This document shows positions 9,521 through 18,797 of a stretch of DNA of 64,000 bases, piece by piece. The notes under the pieces are model-generated. The model ran no database searches. It was not told the origin of the DNA and saw only the letters and a program-made list of their open reading frames with translations. The stretch covers positions 1-64,000 of the forward strand of contig CAZDQL010000001.1 in the NCBI GenBank assembly GCA_964507325.1, given 5' to 3'. A program made the position numbers and the translations under genes. Numbering within the stretch: position 1 is the stretch's first letter; every line of letters starts with the position of its first letter. The DNA comes from CAZDQL01 sp964507325. Its GTDB lineage: Bacteria; Planctomycetota; UBA1135; GCA-002686595.

Positions 9521-10210
9521 ATGCACGACCAGGTCTACCGCGTTCAAGAGACGCTGCATTCCCTCCAGGAGGCGCTCTCCGCCTTCACCGCCGGCGATCG
9601 GGACCGGCTCTTCGAGTCCCGGGACGTCCTCCGAGATCTCGTGGACTGGATCGAAGCCAGCAACTGGTCCTACGCGAGCCCCGTCTGCGAGGCGGTGCAG
9701 GAGGTGCTCGGGAACGTCCTACGTCACGGCGGACTGACCGAGGCCGACGCGATCACCCTGGCCTCCGAGCTCCTGGCCTTCGTGGGCTCCGTGATCGAGC
9801 GTCCCGCGCCGGGCATCAGCGAAGCCAAGATCATCCACGGTTCGACCCCCAAGCCCCAAGAGGAGTACGAGCGCCTCGGGCAGTCGATCAGGATCTCCGT
9901 GGACCGCGTCGACGAGACCCGACTGGGCGAGATCATGGTCAAGATGGGGGCCCTGACCGCCGCCCAACTCACCCAGGCCTTGGGGCTGCAGCAGGTCTGT
10001 CGCAAGCGGCTGGGCGAGGTCCTGATCCAGATGGGGTTGATCGAAGAGTCGGTGTTGCAGGGCGCGCTGGAACGGCAGCGTCTGGCGACACTGCAAGTGG
10101 CGAACGAGATGCAGGGTCCCGGCGGTGGGCTGGAAGTGCGCGTGGCCGAGCCCGATATCGCGGAGTCGCCGAAGCCCTTGGACTTCCCTCCCACCTCCAG
10201 GGCGGGATGA
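9521..10210 (+). CDS. GspE/MshE N-terminal-domain-like protein
   Basis: 229 residues. The N-terminal 110 residues are helical (EALSAFTAGDRDRLFESRDV) and may be an Hpt- or adaptor-like bundle. Residues ~135-195 hold two copies of the pattern RLGEIMVKMGALTAAQLTQAL / RLGEVLIQMGLIEESVLQGAL, the helical repeat of the type II secretion/MshE N-terminal domain. That domain binds c-di-GMP in MshEN proteins. There is no ATPase domain, so this is a stand-alone regulator. Neighbouring PilZ genes support a c-di-GMP theme. C-terminal ~30 residues look disordered. Confidence 0.65.
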   Translation: MHDQVYRVQETLHSLQEALSAFTAGDRDRLFESRDVLRDLVDWIEASNWSYASPVCEAVQEVLGNVLRHGGLTEADAITLASELLAFVGSVIERPAPGISEAKIIHGSTPKPQEEYERLGQSIRISVDRVDETRLGEIMVKMGALTAAQLTQALGLQQVCRKRLGEVLIQMGLIEESVLQGALERQRLATLQVANEMQGPGGGLEVRVAEPDIAESPKPLDFPPTSRAG

Positions 10211-10217
10211 TCGGGCG

Positions 10218-10973
10218 TCAGTCGTAGGCCGTGTCCCAGCGCGCCATGTCCGCTTCGCGCGCTCGGGTGTACTCCAGCAGCGCGTCCCGCTCGGCCGGCT
10301 GGGCCAGCGCCTGCCCGGCGGCGAAGGCGGCTCCGAAGAGGACCCCTTGGGAGAGCTGGGTCAGGTGAACGCCGTGAGCTCCCCATGAGATCTCCCTGGT
10401 GCTCCCCGGGATCTCGAAGGAGGCCTGGAGCTCGCCGACCCCGGACAAGAGCTGCGCGTTCTCAGCGTCCAACAGCACACCGAAACCGTCGACCGACAGG
10501 TCGTGGATGCGCACATCCATCGATCCCGGACCGAAGGTGAGCACGCCGGTGAGCGTGGTGTCGAGCGCAGGTTGGACGCGGACGGCTCGGCGTCGGTTGA
10601 AGTACTTCAGGAAGTGGGCGTCGAGCTGCGAGAAGAGGGCACTCTGGTCCTGGAAGGCGAGGCCGTAGCGTGTCGACCCTTCGTGCACCGCGACGGTGCT
10701 GACCGCCGCCGCGGCCGTGATCGTCCTACCGTGGCCGAGGGAGGAGAAGGTCAGGACCACGATCTGCTCCTCTTCGAGGCCAGGGTCGCGCTCGGCGGGG
10801 ATTCCCAGCCCAGCACCGCCGGCGCTGACGTCGATGAGCTCGCTCGGCACGGGCGTACCGCCCTCGACGCAGAGCCTCACGGCGAGCTGGTGCTTCTTGC
10901 CCGGCCTCCTGCGGTAGTGACGCCGGTACTCGGCGGAGCCCTGCTTGCGCTTCTTCTTGCGGCGGAAGAACAT
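10218..10973 (-). CDS. Tandem PilZ-type protein (YcgR-like), paralogue
   Basis: 251 residues starting MFFRRKKKRKQGSAEYRRHYRR. The basic N-terminus precedes an N-terminal YcgR-like domain (KHQLAVRLCVEGG, ELIDVSAGGAGLGI). A second PilZ-like half follows after YFNRRRAVRVQPA, containing IHDLSVDGFGVLL (DxSxxG). ATG at 10973 is chosen; the longer open frame upstream is antisense to the DUF418 gene. It is convergent with the GspE-N-like gene, seven bases apart. It probably acts in the cytoplasm in c-di-GMP signalling. Homology to the genes at 8641 and 50900 is visible in layout and motifs. Confidence 0.75.
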   Translation of the reverse strand: MFFRRKKKRKQGSAEYRRHYRRRPGKKHQLAVRLCVEGGTPVPSELIDVSAGGAGLGIPAERDPGLEEEQIVVLTFSSLGHGRTITAAAAVSTVAVHEGSTRYGLAFQDQSALFSQLDAHFLKYFNRRRAVRVQPALDTTLTGVLTFGPGSMDVRIHDLSVDGFGVLLDAENAQLLSGVGELQASFEIPGSTREISWGAHGVHLTQLSQGVLFGAAFAAGQALAQPAERDALLEYTRAREADMARWDTAYD

Positions 10974-11189
10974 CGACGGTCGGGATTCTAGGTCGCCCCC
11001 CACGGCGAGCGAACCCAAAACCGGACGCCCGGGAGGGAATCCCCGGGGCAGAGCGCGCGACCGCCTGCGGCCCTGGTAAATATCTCGCTGCGGGCGCGCA
11101 TGCCCCGCGCCCGCCATGGACCACTGCACCCCCACACCCGGACGTTTGGCCGTCGCCCTCGGCGGAGTGGCGAGTCGGAGGGGAGCGCG

Positions 11190-12272
11190 ATGACCGGCGA
11201 GGAGCGGGGACGCATCGCCGGCCTCGACGTGGCGCGGGCCCTGGCGGTCTTCGGGATGGTGGCCGTCAACTTCGAGCTGGTGCTCTCCAACCAGCTCGGG
11301 CCGGCCTGGTTGGAGCGCGCCCTGCAACTCCCCCGCGGTCGCGCGAGCGCGCTCTTCGTCGTGCTGGCCGGAGTGGGGATGACGCTCTTGGGGAGGGGCG
11401 ATGGCGTCCGCGCCCGCGAGCGTCTGGCGCGCAGGGGGCTCGTCCTGCTCGCCATCGGCTACCCCTTCCTGGTGCTCTGGGACGGGGACATCCTGCACTT
11501 CTACGGCTTCTACTTCCTCATCGGCGCGCTCACCATCGCCTGGGCGGATCGCGTGCTCCTGCTACTCGCCTGCGGGGTCACCCTCGCGGCACCGTTGCTG
11601 CTCTTGGGCGGGCTGGACTTCGAGTGGGGGTGGCTGGGGGACGACCAGCTCGAGTACGGAGACCTCTGGACCTGGCGCGGCCACCTGCGACACCTGTTCT
11701 TCAACGGCTTCCACCCCCTCGTGCCCTGGATGGCCTTCATCTGGTACGGCCAGTGGCTCGGGCGCAGGCTCAGGGCGGATCCCGACTTCGCGCGCCGCAT
11801 CCTGTGGCGCGCCGCGGCGGTCGCGTTGGCGGCGGAGGGGCTCTCCTGGTTCCTGGTGAGCTCCCTCGAGGAGAGCGCCGCGCGCGAGGTGGCGCCGCTG
11901 GTCTCGACCGTCTCCATGCCGCCTGGGGTGCTCTACGTGATCGCCGCGGCGGCGCTCGCCACGGCGGTGATCGGACTGGCGACGGCCGCCGTTCGGCGCT
12001 GGCCCCAGGCGCTCCTGGTGCGCGTGCTGACCCACACCGGCCAGCTCGCGCTGACCGCTTACCTGGCCCATGTGGTGCTCGGCATCGGGCCCTTCGACGA
12101 GCTCTACCAGGTGCACTGCCTGAGCCTGGGCCAGGTCTTCGCCCTCTGGGCGCTCTTCTGCTACCTGGCCGCCCTCTTCAGCCACCACTGGCGACTGCGC
12201 TGGGAGCGCGGGCCCTGCGAGTGGCTGCTCAGGGCCCTGGACGACCGTCCGCGGCCGAAGGAACGGGCGTGA
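11190..12272 (+). CDS. DUF418/HGSNAT-like polytopic membrane protein
   Basis: 360 residues, ATG preceded by GGAGGGGAGCG. The opening RIAGLDVARALAVFGMVAVNFE is the signature of the YeiB/DUF418 group, related to heparan-alpha-glucosaminide acetyltransferases. About nine hydrophobic segments follow. The end has HTGQLALTAYLAHVVLG and a final WRLRWERGPCEWLLRAL, the DUF418 C-terminus. It is an inner-membrane protein, probably transferring or transporting an acyl/sugar group; the substrate is unknown. The stop overlaps the next GTG by four bases, so the hydrolase downstream is translationally coupled. Confidence 0.8.
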   Translation: MTGEERGRIAGLDVARALAVFGMVAVNFELVLSNQLGPAWLERALQLPRGRASALFVVLAGVGMTLLGRGDGVRARERLARRGLVLLAIGYPFLVLWDGDILHFYGFYFLIGALTIAWADRVLLLLACGVTLAAPLLLLGGLDFEWGWLGDDQLEYGDLWTWRGHLRHLFFNGFHPLVPWMAFIWYGQWLGRRLRADPDFARRILWRAAAVALAAEGLSWFLVSSLEESAAREVAPLVSTVSMPPGVLYVIAAAALATAVIGLATAAVRRWPQALLVRVLTHTGQLALTAYLAHVVLGIGPFDELYQVHCLSLGQVFALWALFCYLAALFSHHWRLRWERGPCEWLLRALDDRPRPKERA

Positions 12273-13090
12273 AGCTGGATCTGGCGGGTCTGGAGATCGA
12301 GGGCGTTTCGACCGGCGGGACGGAGACCTGCGTCGAGGTCCCCGCCTGGCGCATCGCCTTCGACCTGGGTCGTTGCTCGCCCCGCACGGTGAGTTGTCCC
12401 AGGGTGTTCTTCACCCACGCCCACGTGGACCACACGGGGGCGGTCGCCTTGCACGTGGCGCAGCGGGATCTGAAGGGGATGGCCCCTCCGACCTACGTGG
12501 TGCCCCCCGAGTGCCAGGCCGACTTCGAGGCGCTGCTCGAAGCCTGGCGGCGCCTCGAGCGGTCGCGACTGCCGTGCGACGTGGTCGCCCTGGCACCCGG
12601 TGAGGAGCTGCGCCTGCGCCGTGACCTGGTCGTGGAGGCCTTCCGCTCCCAGCACCGCACCCCGAGCAACGGCTACGTGGTGTGGGAGGAGCGCAAGAAG
12701 CTCCGCGAGCGCTACGCGGGCCTGGCCGGCGAGGAGATCGCGCGCCTGCGCGCCGACGGGGTGGAGGTGACCCGCACCCTGCGCTCCCCCGAGCTGGTCT
12801 TCACCGGCGACACGCAGATCGAGGTGCTCGAGGAGGTCCCCGTCGTCCGCCGCGCCCGGCGGCTGGTCCTCGAATGCACCTTCCTCGACGAGCGGGTGGA
12901 CGTCGCCTCCGCCCGGGAGAAGGGCCACCTGCACCTGGACGAGCTGGTGGAGAAGGCGGAGCTCCTGGGGGAGGTGGAGGCGGTGCTCCTGTGCCACTTC
13001 TCGTCGCGCTACGGGCGTGAGGAGGTGGTGAACCTCCTGCGCGAGCGGCTGCCGCCGGGCCTCTGGGAGCGGGTGCGGGTGCTCGTCTAA
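12269..13090 (+). CDS. Metallo-beta-lactamase-fold hydrolase (RNase Z-like)
   Basis: 273 residues. The motif FFTHAHVDHTG (His50, His52, Asp54, His55) is the zinc-binding HxHxDH signature. LVFTGDTQ supplies the bridging Asp, and LLCHFSSRY the late His. This pattern fits the RNase Z/lactonase branch, and the family includes plant-type metal-dependent hydrolases annotated as ribonuclease Z. GTG start overlaps the DUF418 stop (GTGA). The substrate is not predictable. It ends four bases into the convergent sigma-factor gene. Confidence 0.75.
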   Translation: MKLDLAGLEIEGVSTGGTETCVEVPAWRIAFDLGRCSPRTVSCPRVFFTHAHVDHTGAVALHVAQRDLKGMAPPTYVVPPECQADFEALLEAWRRLERSRLPCDVVALAPGEELRLRRDLVVEAFRSQHRTPSNGYVVWEERKKLRERYAGLAGEEIARLRADGVEVTRTLRSPELVFTGDTQIEVLEEVPVVRRARRLVLECTFLDERVDVASAREKGHLHLDELVEKAELLGEVEAVLLCHFSSRYGREEVVNLLRERLPPGLWERVRVLV

Positions 13091-15234
13091 CGACCGGCTC
13101 GGACCGGAGAGCTCTTCAGGAGCCTCCAGGCCAGGGTGAGGCCGTAGTCGTCCCCGTCGAGCACCGTGAAGACGATGAGTTGGTCACGGTCGTCGTAGAG
13201 CGCAGTGCGCAGGAGGTAGGTGTGGCCTATCTGTGCCGGGGTGAAACAGGTGAGGCCGAGCTCCTGCCTGCGGGCGTCGTCCTCCTCGGAGAGCTGGCGC
13301 CGGCGATTCTCCACGACCGGTCGGACGCTCCACATGAACTCCCAGACGGCTCGCACGTGGTCGTCGACGGCAGGGCATCGTCCCGACACGGCGACCCTCA
13401 GGTTCTCGAAGTCCAACCCACCGAGATCCAAGAGCCATCCGTCGTCCCCGCCCGCAAACCCTGATACGAACTCGCCCATCCTCAAGGCAAGGTCCGAATG
13501 CCCCCCGTACTCGTTGCTGTTCTTCGCGAACGAGTAGTAGCTCCCGCCACGATGCAGCTTCACCAATGCGTCACAGGTGCCGCGCCGCAGAATGCGCCCG
13601 AAGCCAGAGCGCTGGGCGAAGCTCGTTCGACCGCCGAGGGCTGCCGAGTACTCCTCGCGCAAGCTTTCGGGAATCTCGAACAAGAGTGGATGTGCTCGCC
13701 GCCGGACCTCTTCGAGGAGCGCGAACAGCCCACGTTCCGACGCACCTTCGAGAGCCTCGGCGACCGCTTCCGGAGCCTCGCGGACCTCCCGATGGCGGTC
13801 TTTCGACTGCTGCTCGGATCTGCGCTCCAGGGGCCAGCGGTTGAGGATGCGCCAGGCGATGGTGCAACCGCGTTCGTCCAGGTCGAGCACGCGCAGGGCC
13901 ACGAGGTGGTCGTGCTCACTGGGGCTGTGCAACCGCACCAGGAACGCGTCGCCGACGCCGGAGGGTGCCAAGCTGCGCCTCATGTGTCTCGTCTCATCAT
14001 GGAGCCGGGCTTTGTTCTCAAGGGTGATGACACTCCAGAGGTGTCCCCAGTCCGCATGCCGTCCTTTGGGCAGCCACGCCGGTGGAGCGCCCGGATGATT
14101 CGGTAGATCCATGAGAGAACGCTCTCCAATCCACATCAACAGCCCGATCTGACCTCCGATGAAGTCGGTATCGAACATCCCGCGGTGGAAGGAGATGTCC
14201 GGTTCCCGGTCGTAGCTGTGATCCCGCGTGGCGAAGGAGTAGTACGACCCGCCTCCGCGCTTCAGTATGGCGTGGGCCCAGTCGGACTCGGCCCCGTTGC
14301 CGCGCAGCAGTCGCGCCACACCGGTCCCGGGCAGGGCCAGGAGGCTCGCTTGGCTGGCGACTAGCTTGGGGGAAGGGGTGAGGAGCCTTTTCTGCAACTC
14401 GCGCTGAGTCCAGACCGCTACCTCGAGCAGCTCGGGCACGCTGTCGGCTTTCAGCTCGTCGATGAGGTCTCCGAGTGCGGTCTGCTGGCCAACGGCCACG
14501 ACGCCGGGGCGCCGTGCCGAGCCCGCTCCCACATCGATGGCTGCCGGAGCCTCGAAGGGCCGGGCCTGGTGACCTACCACGCCCGGCCGGATGCTCGCCG
14601 GGCTCGTCGTCGCCGGCGCGACGCTCTGGTACAGGAGCACCGACAGCCCGACCACGGCGACCACGCCGCCGACCGCGGCCCATCCAGCGGGAGCGCCGAG
14701 GCGCAGTCCGGGGGCGACCAGGACGGCCCAAGCCGCCCGACCCTCGCGCTCGTCCAGCCGTTCCCGCAGCAGAGCGTGCGCCCGATGCAGCTGCGAGCGG
14801 ACCGTCGCCGAGCTGAGTTGCGTGCGGCGAGCGATCTCCGCGGGGGACAGCTCCTGGTAGTAGCGCAGCAGGACGACCTCGCGATACGGCGCGCGCAGCG
14901 CCAGCACCGCGTCCACCACCGCGCGGTGCGCTTCGAGACGCGCGTGGCTCTCAGCAGCCGATTCCACCGCTTCGGGGCGTGCACAGGCCCGTTCGCGGGC
15001 GGCGCGCCGCTGCGAGCTACGCCTCAGGGACATTGCCTTGCTGCGAGCGACGCTCGACAGCCAGCTCCGCAGGCTCGCCACCGAGCGGGGCGGACGGCGC
15101 AGGGCCGCGATCCAGGTCTCCTGTACGACGTCCTGCACCTGGCCGTCGTCCACGAGCAGCCCGCGTACGACGGCCTTCACGAAGGGCTCGTGGGCGAGAA
15201 GGGTCTTGGGGGTGAGGGTCGAGACCGACGGCAT
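13087..15234 (-). CDS. ECF sigma factor fused to membrane anchor and duplicated extracytoplasmic domain
   Basis: 715 residues. Sigma region 2 is at about 10-75 (DVVQETWIAALRR). Region 4 is at 105-160 (REVVLLRYYQELSPAEIARR, SSATVRSQLHRAHALL). One membrane helix follows at 184-203. The remaining 510 residues lie outside the cytoplasm. They contain two copies of an unknown domain, centred near residues 325 and 560. Shared features are GGSYYSFA, a Gly-rich block ending in W-hydrophobic-Gly, and a closing L-V/I-LxVLDxD...AWRxL segment. A sigma factor tethered to its own sensor implies signal transduction without a separate anti-sigma factor. It is the last gene of a minus-strand run after a methyltransferase. 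Confidence 0.75.
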   Translation of the reverse strand: MPSVSTLTPKTLLAHEPFVKAVVRGLLVDDGQVQDVVQETWIAALRRPPRSVASLRSWLSSVARSKAMSLRRSSQRRAARERACARPEAVESAAESHARLEAHRAVVDAVLALRAPYREVVLLRYYQELSPAEIARRTQLSSATVRSQLHRAHALLRERLDEREGRAAWAVLVAPGLRLGAPAGWAAVGGVVAVVGLSVLLYQSVAPATTSPASIRPGVVGHQARPFEAPAAIDVGAGSARRPGVVAVGQQTALGDLIDELKADSVPELLEVAVWTQRELQKRLLTPSPKLVASQASLLALPGTGVARLLRGNGAESDWAHAILKRGGGSYYSFATRDHSYDREPDISFHRGMFDTDFIGGQIGLLMWIGERSLMDLPNHPGAPPAWLPKGRHADWGHLWSVITLENKARLHDETRHMRRSLAPSGVGDAFLVRLHSPSEHDHLVALRVLDLDERGCTIAWRILNRWPLERRSEQQSKDRHREVREAPEAVAEALEGASERGLFALLEEVRRRAHPLLFEIPESLREEYSAALGGRTSFAQRSGFGRILRRGTCDALVKLHRGGSYYSFAKNSNEYGGHSDLALRMGEFVSGFAGGDDGWLLDLGGLDFENLRVAVSGRCPAVDDHVRAVWEFMWSVRPVVENRRRQLSEEDDARRQELGLTCFTPAQIGHTYLLRTALYDDRDQLIVFTVLDGDDYGLTLAWRLLKSSPVRAGR

Positions 15235-15330
15235 GGGCTCCTCCGAGGATCCGGGATGGGACCTGATGACGCCACCCTCCCCCCGAGCGCGGCGCCGAAG
15301 CGCCGGTTTTTCGTGGCTACTGCCGCGCGC

Positions 15331-16011
15331 CTACGCCCCAGCGACCCGCCTGCGGCCGGTGAAGTAGATCCCGAAGGCCAGTCGGGAAGCGCTGGGTTTG
15401 CGCACCAGCCAGCGGTCGAGGAACTTCAGGGGCCAGAGCACGATCGAGAAGAAGAGGAAGACCAGGGTCGAGAGGGCCTTGAAGAACTTGCTCCGCCCCT
15501 CGAAGACCATCGCCGCCCAGTAGGTCCAGAGGGTGATCACCGTCACCGTGGGGCCGATGTGCACCCCCTTCTCGATGGTGTCGAAGCCGAAGCGGTCCAT
15601 GACGCGCTCCAGGTCCGGCACCGTGTAGCGGCGGCAGTCGATCGGGTCCTCGTGGTACTGCTGCAGGAAGGGCATCTCGACGTGGACCACGCCCCCCGGC
15701 TTCACCACCCTGGCGATCTCCGCGCAGAGGCGTGCGATGTCCTCGACGTGCTCGAAGAGGCCCGTGGCGACGATCAGGTCGACGCTGGCGCTGCGCAGGG
15801 GCAGCGCCTGCACGTCCGCGCGCAGGTCGGTGTTGTCGGTCAAGAGGTAGTCGACACAGATCGTCTGGGGCGAGATCTTGCGCCCTCCGGCGCCGAGATC
15901 GACGACGCGTCCCCCGGCGGGCACCTCGCGCAGGACCGCGGCGATGCGCGGATCGCACTGGTAGGTCAGGGTCGGGAAGAAGCGCTGGTAGTTCTGTTTG
16001 CCCCAGGGCAT
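15331..16011 (-). CDS. Class I SAM-dependent methyltransferase
   Basis: 226 residues. Motif I is RVVDLGAGGRK (36-44), followed by DLRADVQALPLRSASVDLIVATGLFEHV, the Methyltransf_11 core. CRRYTVPDLERVMDRFGF is typical of lipid- or glycan-modifying members. A hydrophobic segment (TLVFLFFSIVLWPLKF, ~183-200) suggests a peripheral or single-pass membrane attachment at the C-terminus. It sits between an SGNH hydrolase (27 bases upstream) and the fused sigma factor. Substrate unknown. Confidence 0.8.
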   Translation of the reverse strand: MPWGKQNYQRFFPTLTYQCDPRIAAVLREVPAGGRVVDLGAGGRKISPQTICVDYLLTDNTDLRADVQALPLRSASVDLIVATGLFEHVEDIARLCAEIARVVKPGGVVHVEMPFLQQYHEDPIDCRRYTVPDLERVMDRFGFDTIEKGVHIGPTVTVITLWTYWAAMVFEGRSKFFKALSTLVFLFFSIVLWPLKFLDRWLVRKPSASRLAFGIYFTGRRRVAGA

Positions 16012-16038
16012 GGTCGATCGCTCAGGGTAGTGGGAGGC

Positions 16039-17247
16039 TCAGAATAGCGAGCTCAACGTCTCGGCCACCATCCGATTGGCCCGAGGGGAGTAGTGACCCT
16101 GCGGCTGCCACCCCCGCGGGTCCTCGTCCAGGCCGGCATCGAGTAGGGCCGTCGTGAGGTCGTGGACCACGACCCCTTCACCGCGCAGCGCCTCCACCAG
16201 CGGTCCCCAGTACGCCGGCCGCCCCGCAGAGAGAGAGCGCAGGCCGCCGCGGGAGGGCAGCACCAGGAGCCGGAAGGGTACGCCGCGCAGGGCAGCCTCC
16301 TCCCGGGCGGCGAGGATCACCGCGCGCGTCACCCGGTGAAGCTCACTCTGCGGGTCCCGGAGCCATCGAGCGGGCTCGCGGCCCCTCGCCTCCGCGGCGG
16401 TCAGGCCCAGTCGCCCGAGGGCGCTCCAGTGCAGGATCGAGGTGCCGCGGGGGGCGTAGGCCCGCGGCGCGCGGCGCACCCACCAGTCGCTCTCCCCCGT
16501 CTCGGCCAGGAAGGCTTCCTGGTCGCTCAGCAGGTGGACCAGCGTGTCGAGATCGGGCGCGGGGGAGCGTTGGAGCTCGAGCGCATCGCCCTCCCCCAGG
16601 AGGAAGCGCGGCTTGAAGAAGACCATCTGCGTCCAGTGACGGCAGGCCGGCGCGTAGCAGGTCACCACCCGCCACGAGGTCGCAGGGCACAACCCCAACC
16701 ACACCTCGTCGGGTTCGAGGGCCTCCGCATCGCGCCGCCAGCGCAGCCAGGCCTGGTCGATGCCGTAACCACCGACACCCAGGTTGGCGACTTCGAGGTC
16801 GGGGCGCAGGCGGTCGAGCTGGGCCGCCCAGGTCTCCTCGCCCCGCACTTCGTCCCCGTGCGTGAAGCTGCACCCCAACGTGACGATGCGGCGCACTCCG
16901 GCGGGCTTGGGCGTGGTGAGGGGCGAGCCGCCCAGGCGACAACCGTGCGCGTCGTAGGAGTAGTTCCCCCGGGAGTGGTCGGGCCTGGGGCACCAACCCA
17001 GCTCGCCGTCGAAGGCGGTGAGACCCGGGAGGAGGGAGTCCTCCTCGATCAGGGCGCGGTAGGCCCTCAGGCGCTCCCGCTGGACGGGGGTGAAGAGGGG
17101 CGGATCGAAGGGGGCCAGGTAGCGTCCCGCCAGGTGGTCCGACGAGAGAGCCGTGTACAGGAGCAGCTGATCGGCGGCCACCAGGACCGCCGCCGCCAGG
17201 AGGAGGCGCTTCAGGATCCGTCGGCTTCGGGGGGGCGACTGGGGCAT
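16039..17247 (-). CDS. SGNH/GDSL-like hydrolase, membrane-anchored
   Basis: 402 residues. An N-terminal signal anchor (LLLAAAVLVAADQLLLYTAL) precedes a conserved FDGELGWCPRPDHSRGNYSYDAHGCR region. The nucleophile block is VTLGCSFTHGDEV with Ser127, the Gly block is LGVGGYGIDQA, and the C-terminal catalytic block is GHYSPRANRMVAETL with His385. This is the periplasmic SGNH type often found with sulfatases and glycan-modifying genes; esterase or acyl-transfer activity is likely. Start ATG 17247 lies 20 bases after the sulfatase stop, so the two are probably one operon. The longer open frame upstream is a sulfatase shadow. Confidence 0.75.
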   Translation of the reverse strand: MPQSPPRSRRILKRLLLAAAVLVAADQLLLYTALSSDHLAGRYLAPFDPPLFTPVQRERLRAYRALIEEDSLLPGLTAFDGELGWCPRPDHSRGNYSYDAHGCRLGGSPLTTPKPAGVRRIVTLGCSFTHGDEVRGEETWAAQLDRLRPDLEVANLGVGGYGIDQAWLRWRRDAEALEPDEVWLGLCPATSWRVVTCYAPACRHWTQMVFFKPRFLLGEGDALELQRSPAPDLDTLVHLLSDQEAFLAETGESDWWVRRAPRAYAPRGTSILHWSALGRLGLTAAEARGREPARWLRDPQSELHRVTRAVILAAREEAALRGVPFRLLVLPSRGGLRSLSAGRPAYWGPLVEALRGEGVVVHDLTTALLDAGLDEDPRGWQPQGHYSPRANRMVAETLSSLF

Positions 17248-17267
17248 CTTCGGGGGAGCCGCGTCCC

Positions 17268-18731
17268 TCACTCCTCCCCGAAGTACTTCTCCACGATCCA
17301 CGCCGGCTGCCAACGGTCCGGCTGCCGCGCACGGCCGGAGAGGTCGATCTCCATCGGCTCCGGCTCCGGGACCGTCAGCGGGTGCGGGTCGTCCACCCGC
17401 ACCTGCCACTCCGCCAGCAGCACGCTCATGGCCCCGACCCGCGCCGCGTGGGCCGGGTCCGCCGCCAGGTCGTGGAGCTCGTGGGGATCCTCGGCCAGGT
17501 CGAACAACTGGGTGTGGTCGATGCGTGGGTAGCGGATCAGCTTGAAGCGTTTGTCGCGTACCGCGCGCATCTTGTCCTCGTAGGTCAGGAACAGGGTGTC
17601 GCGGACGCCCGCGCTCTCCCTGCGCCAGATCGGAGCCAGGTTCCGCCCTTCGACCAGCGCGGGCAGGTCCACGCCCGCCAACCCGCACAGGGTCGGGAAG
17701 ATGTCGTACAGGTAGGTCAGCGCGGCGCTCTCGCCGCGCGGGATGCCCGGCCCGGCGAAGAGCAGCGGACAGCCCATCGAGTGCTCGTAGACGCTCTGCT
17801 TGCCGAGCAGTCCGTGGCTGCCGAGCGCCAGGCCGTGGTCCGCGGAGAAGACCAGCACCGTGTTCTGCGCCTGTCCCGTGCGCTCGAGCGCCGCCAGCAC
17901 CCGACCGATCTGGTCGTCCATGTGGGTGATCAGGCCGTAGTACTCCGCGAGCTGGTCCGCGATCACCTCCTCGCTGCGCGGCCAAGCCGCCAGCGCCTCG
18001 TCGCGCCCCACCATCCAGCCGTTGTGGAAGGGGTGCTGCGGCATGAAGTTGGCCGGCAGCGGGGGCCGGTGGCGGTAGTAGTGCTCGCGGTAGGCGAGCG
18101 GGGGTTGGCGGGGGTCGTGGGGCGCGGTGAAGGAGACGTACAGGAAGAAGGGCCGCGACCCGTCGTGCCCCTCGAGGAACTCGATCGCCGCGTCGGCGAA
18201 GAGCTCGCTCGAGAAACCCTCGCCGGTGCGCTTCTCGCTGAGCTGGTGGTCGTCGGTGACGTCGACGATCGGCACCTGCGTGTGGTCCGACATGCCGCCC
18301 AGCATCACCGCCCGGCCACGCTGGAAACTGCGCAGGAAGGACTCGCCTCCGTTGTGCCACTTGCCGGTGCCGAAGGTGGCGTAACCCGCCTCACCCAAGA
18401 GCTCCGGGAGCGTCGGCACGCCGGCCAGGTCCATCGGCACCCGGTAGAGGGTGCGTCCGGTCATCAGCATCGCCCGGCTCGGCTGGCAGACCGCCCCGTG
18501 GATCGAGCCCATGCAGTAGTTCGAGGCGAAGCGGAACCCGCGCCCCGCGATCGAGTCGATGTGGGGGGTGCGCAGGTGCTCGTTGCCGAAGGCGCCCACG
18601 GCGTCGGGGCGTTGGTCGTCGGCGAAGAGGAACAGGATGTTGGGACGCGGATCCGGCGCGGTTCGGGAGCCGGGAAGCTGGGCACAGGCCTGGAGCGCCG
18701 TGCAGAGCAGGAGGATGGCGGCGGCACGCAT
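17268..18731 (-). CDS. Formylglycine-dependent sulfatase, lipoprotein
   Basis: 487 residues. A lipoprotein leader ends at Cys16 (LLLCTALQAC). RPNILFLFADDQRPD gives the metal-binding aspartates. The modified cysteine is Cys82 in CQPSRAMLMTGR (CxPSR), which anaerobic or aerobic maturases convert to formylglycine. GTGKWHNGG and later VFSADHGLALGSHGLLGKQSVYEHS complete the active site. It belongs to the S1 family and hydrolyses sulfate esters, probably of sulfated polysaccharides, at the cell surface or periplasm. It is divergent from an ECF sigma factor, with 66 bases between the two start codons. No maturase gene is in the window. Confidence 0.9.
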   Translation of the reverse strand: MRAAAILLLCTALQACAQLPGSRTAPDPRPNILFLFADDQRPDAVGAFGNEHLRTPHIDSIAGRGFRFASNYCMGSIHGAVCQPSRAMLMTGRTLYRVPMDLAGVPTLPELLGEAGYATFGTGKWHNGGESFLRSFQRGRAVMLGGMSDHTQVPIVDVTDDHQLSEKRTGEGFSSELFADAAIEFLEGHDGSRPFFLYVSFTAPHDPRQPPLAYREHYYRHRPPLPANFMPQHPFHNGWMVGRDEALAAWPRSEEVIADQLAEYYGLITHMDDQIGRVLAALERTGQAQNTVLVFSADHGLALGSHGLLGKQSVYEHSMGCPLLFAGPGIPRGESAALTYLYDIFPTLCGLAGVDLPALVEGRNLAPIWRRESAGVRDTLFLTYEDKMRAVRDKRFKLIRYPRIDHTQLFDLAEDPHELHDLAADPAHAARVGAMSVLLAEWQVRVDDPHPLTVPEPEPMEIDLSGRARQPDRWQPAWIVEKYFGEE

Positions 18732-18797
18732 GGCGCCACCGTACCTGATCGCCCGCACCCTCTCACGACCCGAGGCGCGCCGCCCTATGCTGTCCGC

